In this document: positions 54,400 through 63,984 of the stretch, in pieces
How the letters are laid out: each line of letters begins with the position of its first letter
Numbering within the stretch: position 1 is the first letter of the stretch
Source of the DNA: Clostridium sp. cel8
GTDB taxonomy: Bacteria > Bacillota > Clostridia > Clostridiales > Clostridiaceae
DNA length: 64,000 nucleotides
Reading direction: 5' to 3'
NCBI RefSeq assembly: GCF_014050525.1
Contig: NZ_JACGAG010000010.1
Span: 21,531 to 85,530 of the forward strand
The notes under the pieces: model-generated
Seen by the model: only the letters and a program-made list of their open reading frames with translations
Told to the model about the DNA's origin: nothing
Database searches by the model: none
Translations under genes and position numbers: made by a program

Positions 54400-56770
54400 T
54401 TAAAAATGAAGCTCTGTACGTTGAATCAAATCTTCCTGTAATGGTTTCCCAAGTTCAACAAAGTATGCACTGTATCCAGCAACACGAACAAGCATATCTT
54501 TGTAATTTTCAGGATTCTTCTGTGCAGCTCTTAATGTTTTTGAACTCATAATATTAAATTGTACATGCATTGCATGCTTTGAAATATATTCATCAATAAA
54601 ACTTACTAAATTATCTCTACCCTCAATTCCAGCTACTGCTTCTTGTGGAAATTTAAGATTTAGTAGTGTACCATTTGTTGCAAGGCTATGATCTACTTTA
54701 CCTATAGAATTTGCTATAGCTGTTGGTCCTTTAAAATCATGAGAACCTGCTGCAGTATGAACTGGTCCCATATTATCAGAGATTGGCTCTCCTTTTTTAC
54801 GTCCATCTACAGTTGCACCAGTGCTCATACCCATTCCTACATTAGCATTTACAGTATATACTCCTGGGTTAAATTGACCACCCCTTGCAATTTTTCTTCC
54901 TGCAACATTTCTGCAATAGCACTCAAACATAAATTTGAATAATTCATCTGCATAATCATCGTCATTACCATAGTGATGTACTCTTTTACTATTTACCAAA
55001 GCATATAATTTTTCATGACCTTCCCAGTTATCTTTAATAGCTTGTAGTAATTCAGCACCAGTAACTCGTTTTTCATCGAATACAAGTTGCTTTATAGTAG
55101 CTAAAGAATCTGCACAAGTACCAATTCCACTTCCTTGTGGTCCGATGCCATTGTATTTTGCCCCACCTGCAGATAGATCTTTTCCAGATTCTATACAATC
55201 ATCAAAAAATGAAGAAACAAATGGAACTGGTTTACGTGTTCTATGAGCATTATCAATAATATTTAAACTACTACACATTTGATCTAACCAGTAAGCAAAT
55301 TGAGCATCTACACTTTCTAATAATTCATCAAAATTCTTGTAAGTGTCTAAGCTTCCTGTATTAGGTCCAATTTGTTTACCTTTGTTTATACCGTCTAAAA
55401 CCTTTCCTCCACTTAGAGCCATTTCCAATATTTTTACAGTATTTACATATGCAGCATCATGCCATCCATACTCTTTTCCTGGAATATTTGGCTCAACACA
55501 ACCAACAACTGCATAATCTCTTGCCTCTTCAAGTGAAGCTCCTTTTCTTAATAATGCCTTTATAGCTGGGGCATCATTGAAAATCTTAGGATGTCCATAA
55601 CCTGCTCTTATACACTCAACTGTTTTAACCTTTAATTCATAAGGTGTATTTTCATGCATACGTACACAAAGCCATGGATTCATCATACGTGTATGTGCAG
55701 AAGCTTCTAACATCAGCATTGTAATATCATTTGTTGCATCATTTCCTTCTTTATCCACACCACCGATTGTTAAACTTTCTCCACCAGCACAACGTCCATT
55801 ACGAACTAATACTGTTCCTCTTTCTTTTAGTTTTACTAGATTGTTTAATTTAACATATTCCAGTTCAATTAACTCAAGTGCAAATTCTTTTGTAAGAATT
55901 CCTTTCTTCATATCAGCTTCATAATATGGATATAGCCACTGATCCATACGTCCGTATGAAATTGAATGCCCATTACTTTCTACTTGAATTAATGAAGTAG
56001 TAAAGTTAAATAACTGTAATGCTTGCCAGAAAGTCTTTGCAGGACCTCCTGCTATTTGCTGGCAGTTGTCAGCCATTATTACTAATTCTTCTTTTCTCTT
56101 TGGATCTGTTTCTTTTTCTGCCTTTTCTTTTAAAAGTGGAATATAACGCTGTATATGAGCTTTAGCAGCCTTTAACATGATTAATTGTGCCTGGTAAAAA
56201 TCTCTCTTATCTGCGTATTCAAAATCTCTTTTATCTAATTTTGCATACGCATTGAGATCCTTTTCTTTGGTCTTCATCTAATCTTACTCCTGCTAAATCA
56301 GCAACTGTTTTGCCTCTCCAGTATTCGCAAAGGTCCAAAATTTCTTGTCTTTCTTTATCATTTCTAATATAAAATTGATCATATGGACGTTCTTCAAATG
56401 GGAAATGTAAAATTTCGTCAATGATCCAATCAACAGAAAATTCTGGATAAAGTGGTGTAGCTTTAGCTGGAGCTACTAGCTCACCTAAAATGAGTTCTTC
56501 ATCATACACATTTAATTCAACATTGCACAATACATTGTCAAATGCATATGCACATTGTAACATTCTTGGTGCATTTTCATTCCTTTTATATGCCTCTGTA
56601 ACTAATCTTAATCTTTGTACGTCAATTTCATAAGGTCTGTCTAGAAATGTCTGTCTAAGATGATTTACACGTGGAAATGGAGACCAATCCTCATGATTAA
56701 CCTTATAACCTACACCATAACAATGATCAAAAGGCTCTGTTCCACATGCAGTTGTACTATTAGAATTCAT
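54400..56770 (-). pseudogene. Glycyl-radical enzyme (B12-independent diol-dehydratase-like), deleted and frameshifted
   Basis: The N-terminal part (56231-56770) and the rest (54400-56277) lie in different frames. The second part has the thiyl-radical Cys and Glu in VVGCVEPNIPGKEYGWHD (TGT at 55498-55500) and the glycyl-radical loop VRVAGYSAYF near the C-terminus. The Ser of ESNGHSIS and the Asp of GWHD match catalytic residues of C. butyricum glycerol dehydratase. Between YWRGKTVADLAG and DKRDFEYADKRDFY, family members have about 40-50 further residues, including a GxGH..xDYxKVL-type segment with the catalytic His. These are absent, so the lesion is a deletion, not one base. The ancestral substrate is unclear. 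Confidence 0.8.
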
Positions 56771-56805
56771 TAAAACCCCTCCTATTTATTATAAATAAAA
56801 TTCTT

Positions 56806-57770
56806 TTATTGTTTTTCTTTTGTACCTACAAGGCAGTGTATACCTCGACTATTAAAATAATCTGCAATTTCATTGACATGCTCTTGAAATGATTCTCTGT
56901 CTATATTGATATCTTTCATCTTATAAGGTATATCTAATGAAGAATATTTTTCTTCACCAAGACGCATAAAACTCAAAAGCTGAAGCGTTCTAACATTACC
57001 GCCTAAATCATTTAGTAAAAAATCAGCTGTGGCTTCTATATTGTCCATGTCATCATTTACATTTGGAATAATCGGAATTCTCAAAATAATTTCTCGTTTT
57101 TCTCTTGTAAGTCTCTTTAAATTCTCCAAGATCTTATCATTGTTCACTCCAGTATATCTTTTATGAATATTTGTATCCATATGTTTTATATCTGAAATTA
57201 TAATATCTGTATAAGGTAGTATCTTTTCGATTTTCTTCCAGTCAGCATGAAAAGTAGATTCACAACAAGTCTGAATTCCTTCATCTTTACAAGCTTTGAA
57301 AAGTTCTGCTACAAAGTCACTTTGAAGCAGAAGCTCTCCACCTGAAACCGTAACACCACCACCAGAACGTTCATAATATCCTTTATCTTTGCGTATTTCC
57401 TTCATACACTCTTCCACAGTCATCAACTTACCCCATTGCTTAATTGCATCCGAAGGACAGACATTATAACATTCAAGACAATTAGTACATTTACTGCGAT
57501 CTATAGAAGTAAGTTTGCCATCTGTAAAATTCAATACACCTTTCTCAGGGCAAACATCCTCACACAAGCCACATTTTTCTTTTGAAATACATTTACTTTC
57601 ATATACACCTGGCTCTATATAAGTCTTCCAACTCTCAGGATTACTACACCATTCACATCTTAATGGACACCCTTTCAAAAATATCTCAGTACGAATACCT
57701 GGGCCGTCATGGATTGTAAATCGCTGAATATTAAAGATAGTTCCTTAAATTCTTCTAGAATCGTTTGCAT
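56806..57770 (-). pseudogene. Glycyl-radical-enzyme activase (radical SAM), one-base frameshift near the N-terminus
   Basis: The open frame begins inside the radical-SAM motif (CPLRCEWC). Upstream DNA in that frame encodes NIQRFTIHDGPGIRTEIFLK, the standard N-terminus of these activases, but runs into a stop at about 57747. In the next frame an ATG at 57770 gives MQTILEEFK. Changing GG at 57743-57744 to GGG would join them as MQTILEEFKGTIFNIQRF. Two further [4Fe-4S] motifs follow (CGLCEDVCP and CTNCLECYNVCP). The intact protein would be about 321 residues, a normal length. It would install the radical in the enzyme encoded 36 bases downstream. Confidence 0.85.
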
Positions 57771-57821
57771 GTTAAAAGTATATCAAACTCTGCAGTTTAA
57801 AAATAGTGGATATCATAACTA

Positions 57822-57851
57822 TTTTATATAGGGAATGTTCCCTATATAAAA
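57822..57851. promoter_or_regulatory. 30-base inverted repeat upstream of the activase gene
   Basis: Perfect 14-base arms (TTTTATATAGGGAA and TTCCCTATATAAAA) separated by TG, about 50 bases upstream of the activase ATG and adjacent to the LuxR-gene terminator. Shape and position fit an operator for a dimeric regulator of the activase-enzyme operon. Confidence 0.55.
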
Positions 57852-57884
57852 AATTAAATCACTCTAAATAAAAGTGATTTAATT
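57852..57884 (-). terminator. Terminator after the LuxR-type regulator
   Basis: A perfect 12-bp stem (AATTAAATCACT with AGTGATTTAATT) and a 9-base loop, followed leftward by TTTTTATATAG. It ends the upstream regulator transcript 15 bases past its stop. Confidence 0.8.
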
Positions 57885-57898
57885 ATCTAATATAGAAA

Positions 57899-58928
57899 TT
57901 ATTTTTTTGTATTCTCAATAAATTTATACAATTGAAAACGATTCCTCACTTCACACTTAGTATATATATTTTGCACATGTTTTTTAACAGTATGATAGCT
58001 AATCACAAGTTCATTGGCAATGGCCTTGAGTCTTTTCTTTTTCCTTCTTTGATATAGTAATCCAGTGATACCTATCTATGATTCCATTGGAATAACTTTG
58101 ATCATAGGTGTATATTTTAAAAATATAGTCTTTGATAACCCGTGTCTGAACACAATCTTCCTTAATGTTATCTTCCTCACCTCCAAGTAGAAAAGGCAAC
58201 CAGCTACAAGGGCTTGTCCTGCTAATCTGTTCTACGATAGACGATCCCAGAATATCTTTCAAATAATTCTGAGCCGTTTTATTATAACTCATGATATGCA
58301 TGAAATCATCAGTGACAAGATAAGCTTTTTCACCTGATGAAATAATTTGGCTCTGGATGTTTAATATTATCTTTGCCTGTTCATGCTTTTTGAAATTTTT
58401 GTAGGCATTAGCCACATAGACGTAGATTTTATTCAGTGCCTCAATTTCTTTATCTGTAAAATCACCTTTTTCCAGAGACTTAAAAAAAATGACTTGAATG
58501 TAGGCATTAATACCAAAAGCCATAGTCACACTATAATGTGCATTAAAGTTTTCCTCTAAAAAACGAACATATACAGATTGATCATAGTCGATGTATTTAA
58601 TTATATCTGTGGATTTATATAGTCTTGGAATCACATTAAAATAAGTTAAATGATTATGAACTGCATCCTGATAAACTATATGCCTCACTACATCGTTTGC
58701 AATAAATTTTCTGTATGGATGTTCTTCACAGTCGGCCATAATACCATTCCAATTTACCCATGAAAGAAATTTTCCATGCGTGTCAAAGAATGAAATTAAT
58801 ACCTTTTCCAAACCGAAATTCCTATTCAAAGAATCCAATAAAACATTACCAAAAAATTCGCGTGTTGAAATTTGATGTTCTGACATTTCTGATATAAAAT
58901 TCATCTGACTGGCATCTTCATATTTCAT
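57899..58928 (-). pseudogene. LuxR-type regulator with a deletion in its DNA-binding domain
   Basis: The first 305 codons (58011-58928) encode a PAS/GAF-like sensor region ending HWITISKKEKEK, the usual lead-in to a LuxR helix-turn-helix, and then stop early. In another frame, the DNA to a TAA at 57899 encodes AIANELVISYHTVKKHV and NIYTKCEVRNRFQLYKF, clearly the second half of a LuxR domain. About nine residues of the first HTH helix are missing between the two, so the lesion is a deletion of roughly 25-29 bases, not one base. The gene is upstream of the activase on the same strand and probably regulated that operon. Confidence 0.82.
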
Positions 58929-59347
58929 GGTATACTACCTCCATTCCATTCAGTAACTTTTTTCAGCCGCCACTTATTATTCTGAACCATTATAAACATC
59001 TAATTCATCACCACTTATGTTAGCAATAAATTATACATATGAACTTGGTTATTTGGGACAATTATCTAGAAAATATACTTATCTAAAATATAATTTTTAA
59101 ATTTACTGGAGTTTATATTTTCTCAAAAATCATTTACTTATTTTTATTTACCCATTATTATAATAATTAACTTAGCCTATAAAATCAACTCTTTAATTTC
59201 CAGTAGTATCCTTATCATAGATACTTTCTATCATTTTCTAAAAGATGAATATAAAAAATTCTTTTCTAATCGTCTCATTTTTGTTGTCTCTAATTTCTAT
59301 ATATGTTAATATATTATTGACATTCAATAATGAAAGGAACTTACTTA
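58929..59347. other. Gap of about 400 bases with a remnant of a LysR gene start
   Basis: No intact gene. At 59187-59212 there is a 26-base segment that matches the start region of the LysR gene at 54186-54211 in 24 of 26 positions, in the same orientation; it would encode LEIKEL. The rest is A/T-rich, and holds the promoter region for the methyltransferase (59280-59347) with AAAGGA before its ATG. Nothing else recognisable. Confidence 0.5.
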
Positions 59348-62300
59348 ATGAAATTAACAGAAGCTCAAATAAATTTATTATTTGAAAAAATTAATTCAAT
59401 AAATCTAACAATACCTAAAGATAAATTATGGCAATTAATTGGAGAACTAAGTTACGATTATGAAAAAAGTCTAGATGATCAAACTAAAAGATCAACTGGT
59501 ATTTATTATACAAATCTTTTACTAGCAGAACATATGATTAATGAAATGTTTAATATTATACCCATTGAAAAACTAGAAAATTTAACTTTTCTTGAACCAT
59601 GTGTAGGAACAGGTAATTTTGTTTTTGCATATTTAAAAAAAATATACGAGTTAAAACTGGATCCTTTAAAAATAAAAACTATTTTAAACAACATTTATGT
59701 TTCAGATATTGATTTAACTGCAATTGAAATATTTAAAAAACTTATGATAAAATTCTGCAAAATCTATTTTCAAATTGATTTAAATTATTCATATTTTGAA
59801 AAAAAAGTTTCTACAGGATTAATGTTTAATTTAAATAATGAGGATATTTCCTATATTGACATTAAAAATATATATCCTGAAATTATGAAAAAAGGTGGAT
59901 TTGACATAATAGTTACTAATCCTCCGTATAAAAATCTTAGAGCAGAAAAAAACAAGCATTATAATAATAATCATTACCAAAAAAACAAATTAATATATGA
60001 GAAAATCTCCAAAATTGCAAAGAATCACTTTAAATATGGAAATAATGGAGTATTAAATACTTATAAACTATTTGTTGAAGAAATTCTATGTAATTATTCA
60101 AATACAAATTCAGTTATAAGTATCTTAATTCCTTCAACTATACTTACTGATAAATCTTGTACAGCTCTTAGAAAGTTCATGCTAGATAATCATAGAATAA
60201 TTGCAATTAACTCAATAAGAGAAAATGAAGGTTTTGTAAATGCTCAACAATCATTGTGTTCACTTTTAATAAAGAAAAATGAAAAAACAAAGTTTATTAA
60301 AATAAATACTGATTTTAATAAAACAACAATTGGGAAATACTCAATTATCGATGCCAAAGATATAATAAATTCATCAACAGGTTATTCTATATTTACATTA
60401 AATGAAGCTGAATATAATATTTTACGGAAGCTAAAAAAATATCCAACAGTTAAAGAACTTCCTTTTATTATTAATAAAAGAGGAGAATTAGATTTAACTG
60501 CACATAAAAAGTATATAACAGAAACAAAAACTAAACTTAAGCTTTTACGGGGAAAAAACATTGATTATTACAAAATAGTATTAAATAAAAAACAAGAATG
60601 TGTAAAATCTAATTTTATTGAAAAAAGTGCTAAAGCTAAGTTTATAAAGTCGCCAAGAATTGCATGTCAGCAAATATCAAATATGAATAAAGAGCGCCGC
60701 ATTAAATTTGCGTTTATACCAGAGAATTTTGTGCTTGGCAATTCATGTAATTTTATGTATGTAAATGAAAATAAATACAATTTTGATATATATGCTTTAT
60801 TAGGAATTATGAATTCAAAAATTATTAACTGGTTATTTAAATTAACAAGTTCCAACAATCATGTTAATAATTATGAAATAGATATGCTTCCTATTCCAAT
60901 AAAATCAAAAAATATACCTAAAATAAGCAGTTTAGTAAAAGAATATTTATCTTCATATGACAATAAACTTTTAAGTAAAATAGAGGATTTAGTAAATAAG
61001 TCATATAATTTAAATTTAGATGAACTCATTAAAAATATAGGAGAAAAAAATATTATCAAATTACATAAAACTTCTTCTTATCAAGAATATATTAGAAAAT
61101 TTTTAGATGATTTAAAATGCATTTGTAATATAAGTGAAGTTAATTATTCTGTTATAGATGATTTGCTATTTGGAAAAATGATGACTGAAACTTTTATTAA
61201 TAGCCTTAATTTAAATAAAGATAATTTTATTACTGAAGTTATAAAAAAAATGATTGAAAAATATCAAAAATTATTTAATCAAATAGTGCTTAATCATATA
61301 ACATTTAAACTAAGTGATTTAGATCTTGAAATGGTCAAAACAATTCCACAAGGTGGTAATTGGAAAAATATACCGGAACATATAGTTGCAAAATCTAAAA
61401 GGCTTACAAAAATTACCCAAACTGGTGGACGTACTACTCTTTACGGTAGAATAGATTATTCAAAACCTAGTTATACAATAACAACATATTTTAATAGACC
61501 TGGAAATGGAACTTATGTACATCCAATTCATAATAGAGTAATAAGTGTTCGTGAAGCTGCAAGATTTCAAAGTTTTAAAGATGATTATTATTTTGTTGGT
61601 AACAAATCAGATCTACTTAAACAAGTAGGAAATGCAGTTCCACCTTTAATGGCATATGTAATTGGCAAAAAAATTAAAGAGATTATTGAGTGTAATACTT
61701 CTGTTGACTTGTTCTGTGGTGCAGGAGGCATGACACTAGGTTTTAAAGAAGCCGGTATTAAGTGTTTATCTGGTATAGATAATAATAGAAGCGCATGTTT
61801 AACTATGAAAGTGAATAATCCTGAAATGAATATTATTTGTGATGATATAACACTTCCAAAAGTAAAGGATAAAATAGTTGATACTATCAAAAATAAAAAA
61901 ATTGATTTAATTTGTGGAGGTCCTCCATGTCAAGGATTTTCTCATGCTGGGAAACGATTTGTTGATGATCCCCGTAATAAACTTTTTAGGGACTATGTTG
62001 ATATTGTAAATAGAGTAAAACCTAAAATAATTATTATGGAAAATGTGCCTGGAATGTTAACACTTTCAAAGGGAAAAATATATGCTGAAATTATTAGTTT
62101 GTTCAAATCTTTAAACTATAATATAGAAGGTAAACTATTAATGGCATCTGACTATGGTGTTCCTCAAAAAAGAAAAAGATTAATAATCATAGGAATTAGA
62201 GATGATATCAAAGTTGATCCATCTTCTCTTTTTCCAGATAAAATAACAAAAGAAAATCAAATTTCTGCTTATGATGCAATTAGCGACTTGGAATCTATAA

Positions 62301-62470
62301 AATGCAATGATAATGCAATCTATTCTATAAATAAAGACACTTTAAGTAATTATGCAAAAACTATGAAAGGATATATAAGTTTTGAAGAATTTATATCAAT
62401 GTTAAAAAAAACTAATTTTCCTAAAGAAGAAACAACATCTGCAGAACATAAACAATTAAACTTATTTTAA
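59348..62470 (+). CDS. Fused N6-adenine and circularly permuted C5-cytosine DNA methyltransferase (Type IIS)
   Basis: A 1,040-residue enzyme. Residues up to about 590 form a gamma-type N6-adenine methyltransferase, with AdoMet motif EPCVGTGNF (83-91), catalytic TNPPY (190-194) and a target-recognition region ending NNHVNNYEIDMLPIPI. From about 640 on comes a C5-cytosine methyltransferase in permuted order: motif IX REAARFQSF (735) and X QVGNAVPP (759) come first, then I DLFCGAGG (787), IV with catalytic Cys GGPPCQGFS (857), VI ENVPG (898) and VIII QKRKRLIIIG (940). I chose the ATG at 59348, nine bases after AAAGGA. It protects the host from the convergent endonuclease, presumably modifying A on one strand and C on the other. 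Confidence 0.92.
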   Translation: MKLTEAQINLLFEKINSINLTIPKDKLWQLIGELSYDYEKSLDDQTKRSTGIYYTNLLLAEHMINEMFNIIPIEKLENLTFLEPCVGTGNFVFAYLKKIYELKLDPLKIKTILNNIYVSDIDLTAIEIFKKLMIKFCKIYFQIDLNYSYFEKKVSTGLMFNLNNEDISYIDIKNIYPEIMKKGGFDIIVTNPPYKNLRAEKNKHYNNNHYQKNKLIYEKISKIAKNHFKYGNNGVLNTYKLFVEEILCNYSNTNSVISILIPSTILTDKSCTALRKFMLDNHRIIAINSIRENEGFVNAQQSLCSLLIKKNEKTKFIKINTDFNKTTIGKYSIIDAKDIINSSTGYSIFTLNEAEYNILRKLKKYPTVKELPFIINKRGELDLTAHKKYITETKTKLKLLRGKNIDYYKIVLNKKQECVKSNFIEKSAKAKFIKSPRIACQQISNMNKERRIKFAFIPENFVLGNSCNFMYVNENKYNFDIYALLGIMNSKIINWLFKLTSSNNHVNNYEIDMLPIPIKSKNIPKISSLVKEYLSSYDNKLLSKIEDLVNKSYNLNLDELIKNIGEKNIIKLHKTSSYQEYIRKFLDDLKCICNISEVNYSVIDDLLFGKMMTETFINSLNLNKDNFITEVIKKMIEKYQKLFNQIVLNHITFKLSDLDLEMVKTIPQGGNWKNIPEHIVAKSKRLTKITQTGGRTTLYGRIDYSKPSYTITTYFNRPGNGTYVHPIHNRVISVREAARFQSFKDDYYFVGNKSDLLKQVGNAVPPLMAYVIGKKIKEIIECNTSVDLFCGAGGMTLGFKEAGIKCLSGIDNNRSACLTMKVNNPEMNIICDDITLPKVKDKIVDTIKNKKIDLICGGPPCQGFSHAGKRFVDDPRNKLFRDYVDIVNRVKPKIIIMENVPGMLTLSKGKIYAEIISLFKSLNYNIEGKLLMASDYGVPQKRKRLIIIGIRDDIKVDPSSLFPDKITKENQISAYDAISDLESIKCNDNAIYSINKDTLSNYAKTMKGYISFEEFISMLKKTNFPKEETTSAEHKQLNLF

Positions 62471-62486
62471 GTAATTTATTTAGATA

Positions 62487-62512
62487 AAAGAGAGCTTTTA
62501 TTAGCTCTCTTT
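62487..62512. terminator. Bidirectional terminator between methyltransferase and endonuclease
   Basis: A 10-bp stem (AAAGAGAGCT with AGCTCTCTTT) and a 6-base loop, with A/T tracts on both sides, between the convergent stops. It overlaps the last codons of the endonuclease. Confidence 0.85.
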
Positions 62513-63897
62513 AACTTTAATTAATAGTTTATTTTGGACATTTTCAACAAGCTCCTTTAATATTAAAAAAGCTTCATCAAATTTTTCATAATTAATTTTA
62601 TCATATATCTTTTTTATTAATTCAACATCTTCTTTGTCAAGTGAAGATTTTAAATTTCTATTATTTTTTTCATGATAATCTTCAACAGCTTCAAATGCTA
62701 CTCTAATAAATCTATCTATTTCTTTCCTTGTTGCATCTGTAATTTTTCTTTCAGTGCATTTTATTATTTGTCCTTTTTCATTAAATTTATAGGAATATTT
62801 AAAATATCCAAACTTTGGACTAAGTAATTTTTCAATTAAAAATCTTTCTCCATTCTTGCCACATTGTTCTTTTATTATCCATAATATTTCCATATAATTA
62901 GCCATATTTTGTTTTAATAAATCTCTAAACATATCAATTTTGTATTGCTCTATTGCATATCTTTGTTTTATGTATAGCCATATTTTCTCTGAAAACCATG
63001 ATATTGCAGTAACTCCTGAATTTTCATTTTCAATTTTAATAAGTAATTCAATATCTTTAGGTAATAGTCTATCCCTTTTAGATGAATTATCACCTTTACT
63101 CATTTTTTGCAATAATAAAGGATCATGCTTAAAACCAAGTGAAATTGCTCCAATATGATCTGCACTAGTACCTTTAAAATAAGAACTGTTCATAAATTTA
63201 TTTGCAGCATGAATATTACCATCACTCCAATATTCATAAGCTCTTCTATCTTTATTATAAGTTTTCATATTTTCTTTATGTCTTCCAGTATCTTCTTTTT
63301 GTCTACAACAACGATTGTATGTATGAAAACCATCTAAACGATCTGGGTAATTAGACATAGCTCCAGGTCCTAATAATTTAGATTTTCCATTTCTACTTTT
63401 AACCTCACATTTATAAATTATACTTTTTATCGATTCATTAACATCATCACTTAGTTTAAACTTGTCTATAAGAAATTTTTTAATTTTACTTTCACTAACT
63501 CCATTTGCTATAACTGTTTCAACTGCATCAAATATTGAATCCAATGTTGATAAATTAACTTTAAATTTTTTATAAAATTCCTTTACAAAACTTGCATTTA
63601 AATAAATATAATATAGTGACATCTCTTTACCGCAGATTTGACATGGTTTCTTCTTAGTTGGATGAATTTCAAACATTACTTTTGCATATACACCAGGCTT
63701 AATTGGAAATCCTAGTTTTTTTGCTTTAGCTTGGGCCCATTCTATTCTTTTCTTTCCTATATCACTTTTTTAGATGCTATCCAAGCAATTTCTCCATTTC
63801 TTTTTCTTTTAAATGGAATATTTTTATAATTGGAATGTGTTATAATAGTTTCCATATATTCTTTAAACTCTTTACTCCATATTTTCTCTTTTGCCAT
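62501..63897 (-). pseudogene. Type IIS restriction endonuclease, Alw26I/Eco31I/Esp3I family, one-base frameshift
   Basis: The open frame starts MFEIHPTKKKPCQICG, which is internal to the family. An ATG at 63897 with GAGGGG upstream opens MAKEKIWSKEFKEYMETI, also family-typical, which stops after 46 codons. Adding one A to the run of six (63766-63771) joins the frames as ASKKSDIGKKRIEW-like sequence and yields about 465 residues. Family marks: CQICG zinc pair, an RCCRQ segment, and the HNH-type nuclease SADHIGAISLGFKHDP followed by GDNSSKRDR. These enzymes cut a few bases outside an asymmetric GTCTC-related site. As read, the enzyme is off. It converges with its methyltransferase. Confidence 0.85.
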
Positions 63898-63960
63898 TGC
63901 TAGTCCCCTCTTTTATTTTTTAAATTAGCCTTGAGCATAACTCTAAGACCTTCATTCTTC

Positions 63961-63984
63961 TAGCCCCATGAGGGCTATTTTTTT
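63961..63984 (+). terminator. Rightward intrinsic terminator 5' of the endonuclease gene
   Basis: TAGCCC pairs with GGGCTA around a 5-base loop, followed by TTTTTTT on the plus strand. No plus-strand gene lies between the methyltransferase terminator and this point, so it either ends an RNA antisense to the endonuclease gene or belongs to something beyond the window edge. Confidence 0.7.

Noticed and set aside
54400..56770. Two separate proteins (a 179-residue and a 625-residue one) for the glycyl-radical region
   Set aside because: Each is an incomplete half of one family, and the frames abut in the middle of a conserved domain, so a broken single gene is the better reading.
54400..57770. 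Identification as 4-hydroxyphenylacetate decarboxylase, choline lyase or hydroxyproline dehydratase
   Set aside because: No small decarboxylase subunit, microcompartment genes or proline genes are nearby, and the residues around the radical Cys (GCVEPNIPGKEYGWHD) fit dehydratase-like enzymes better. The substrate cannot be named.
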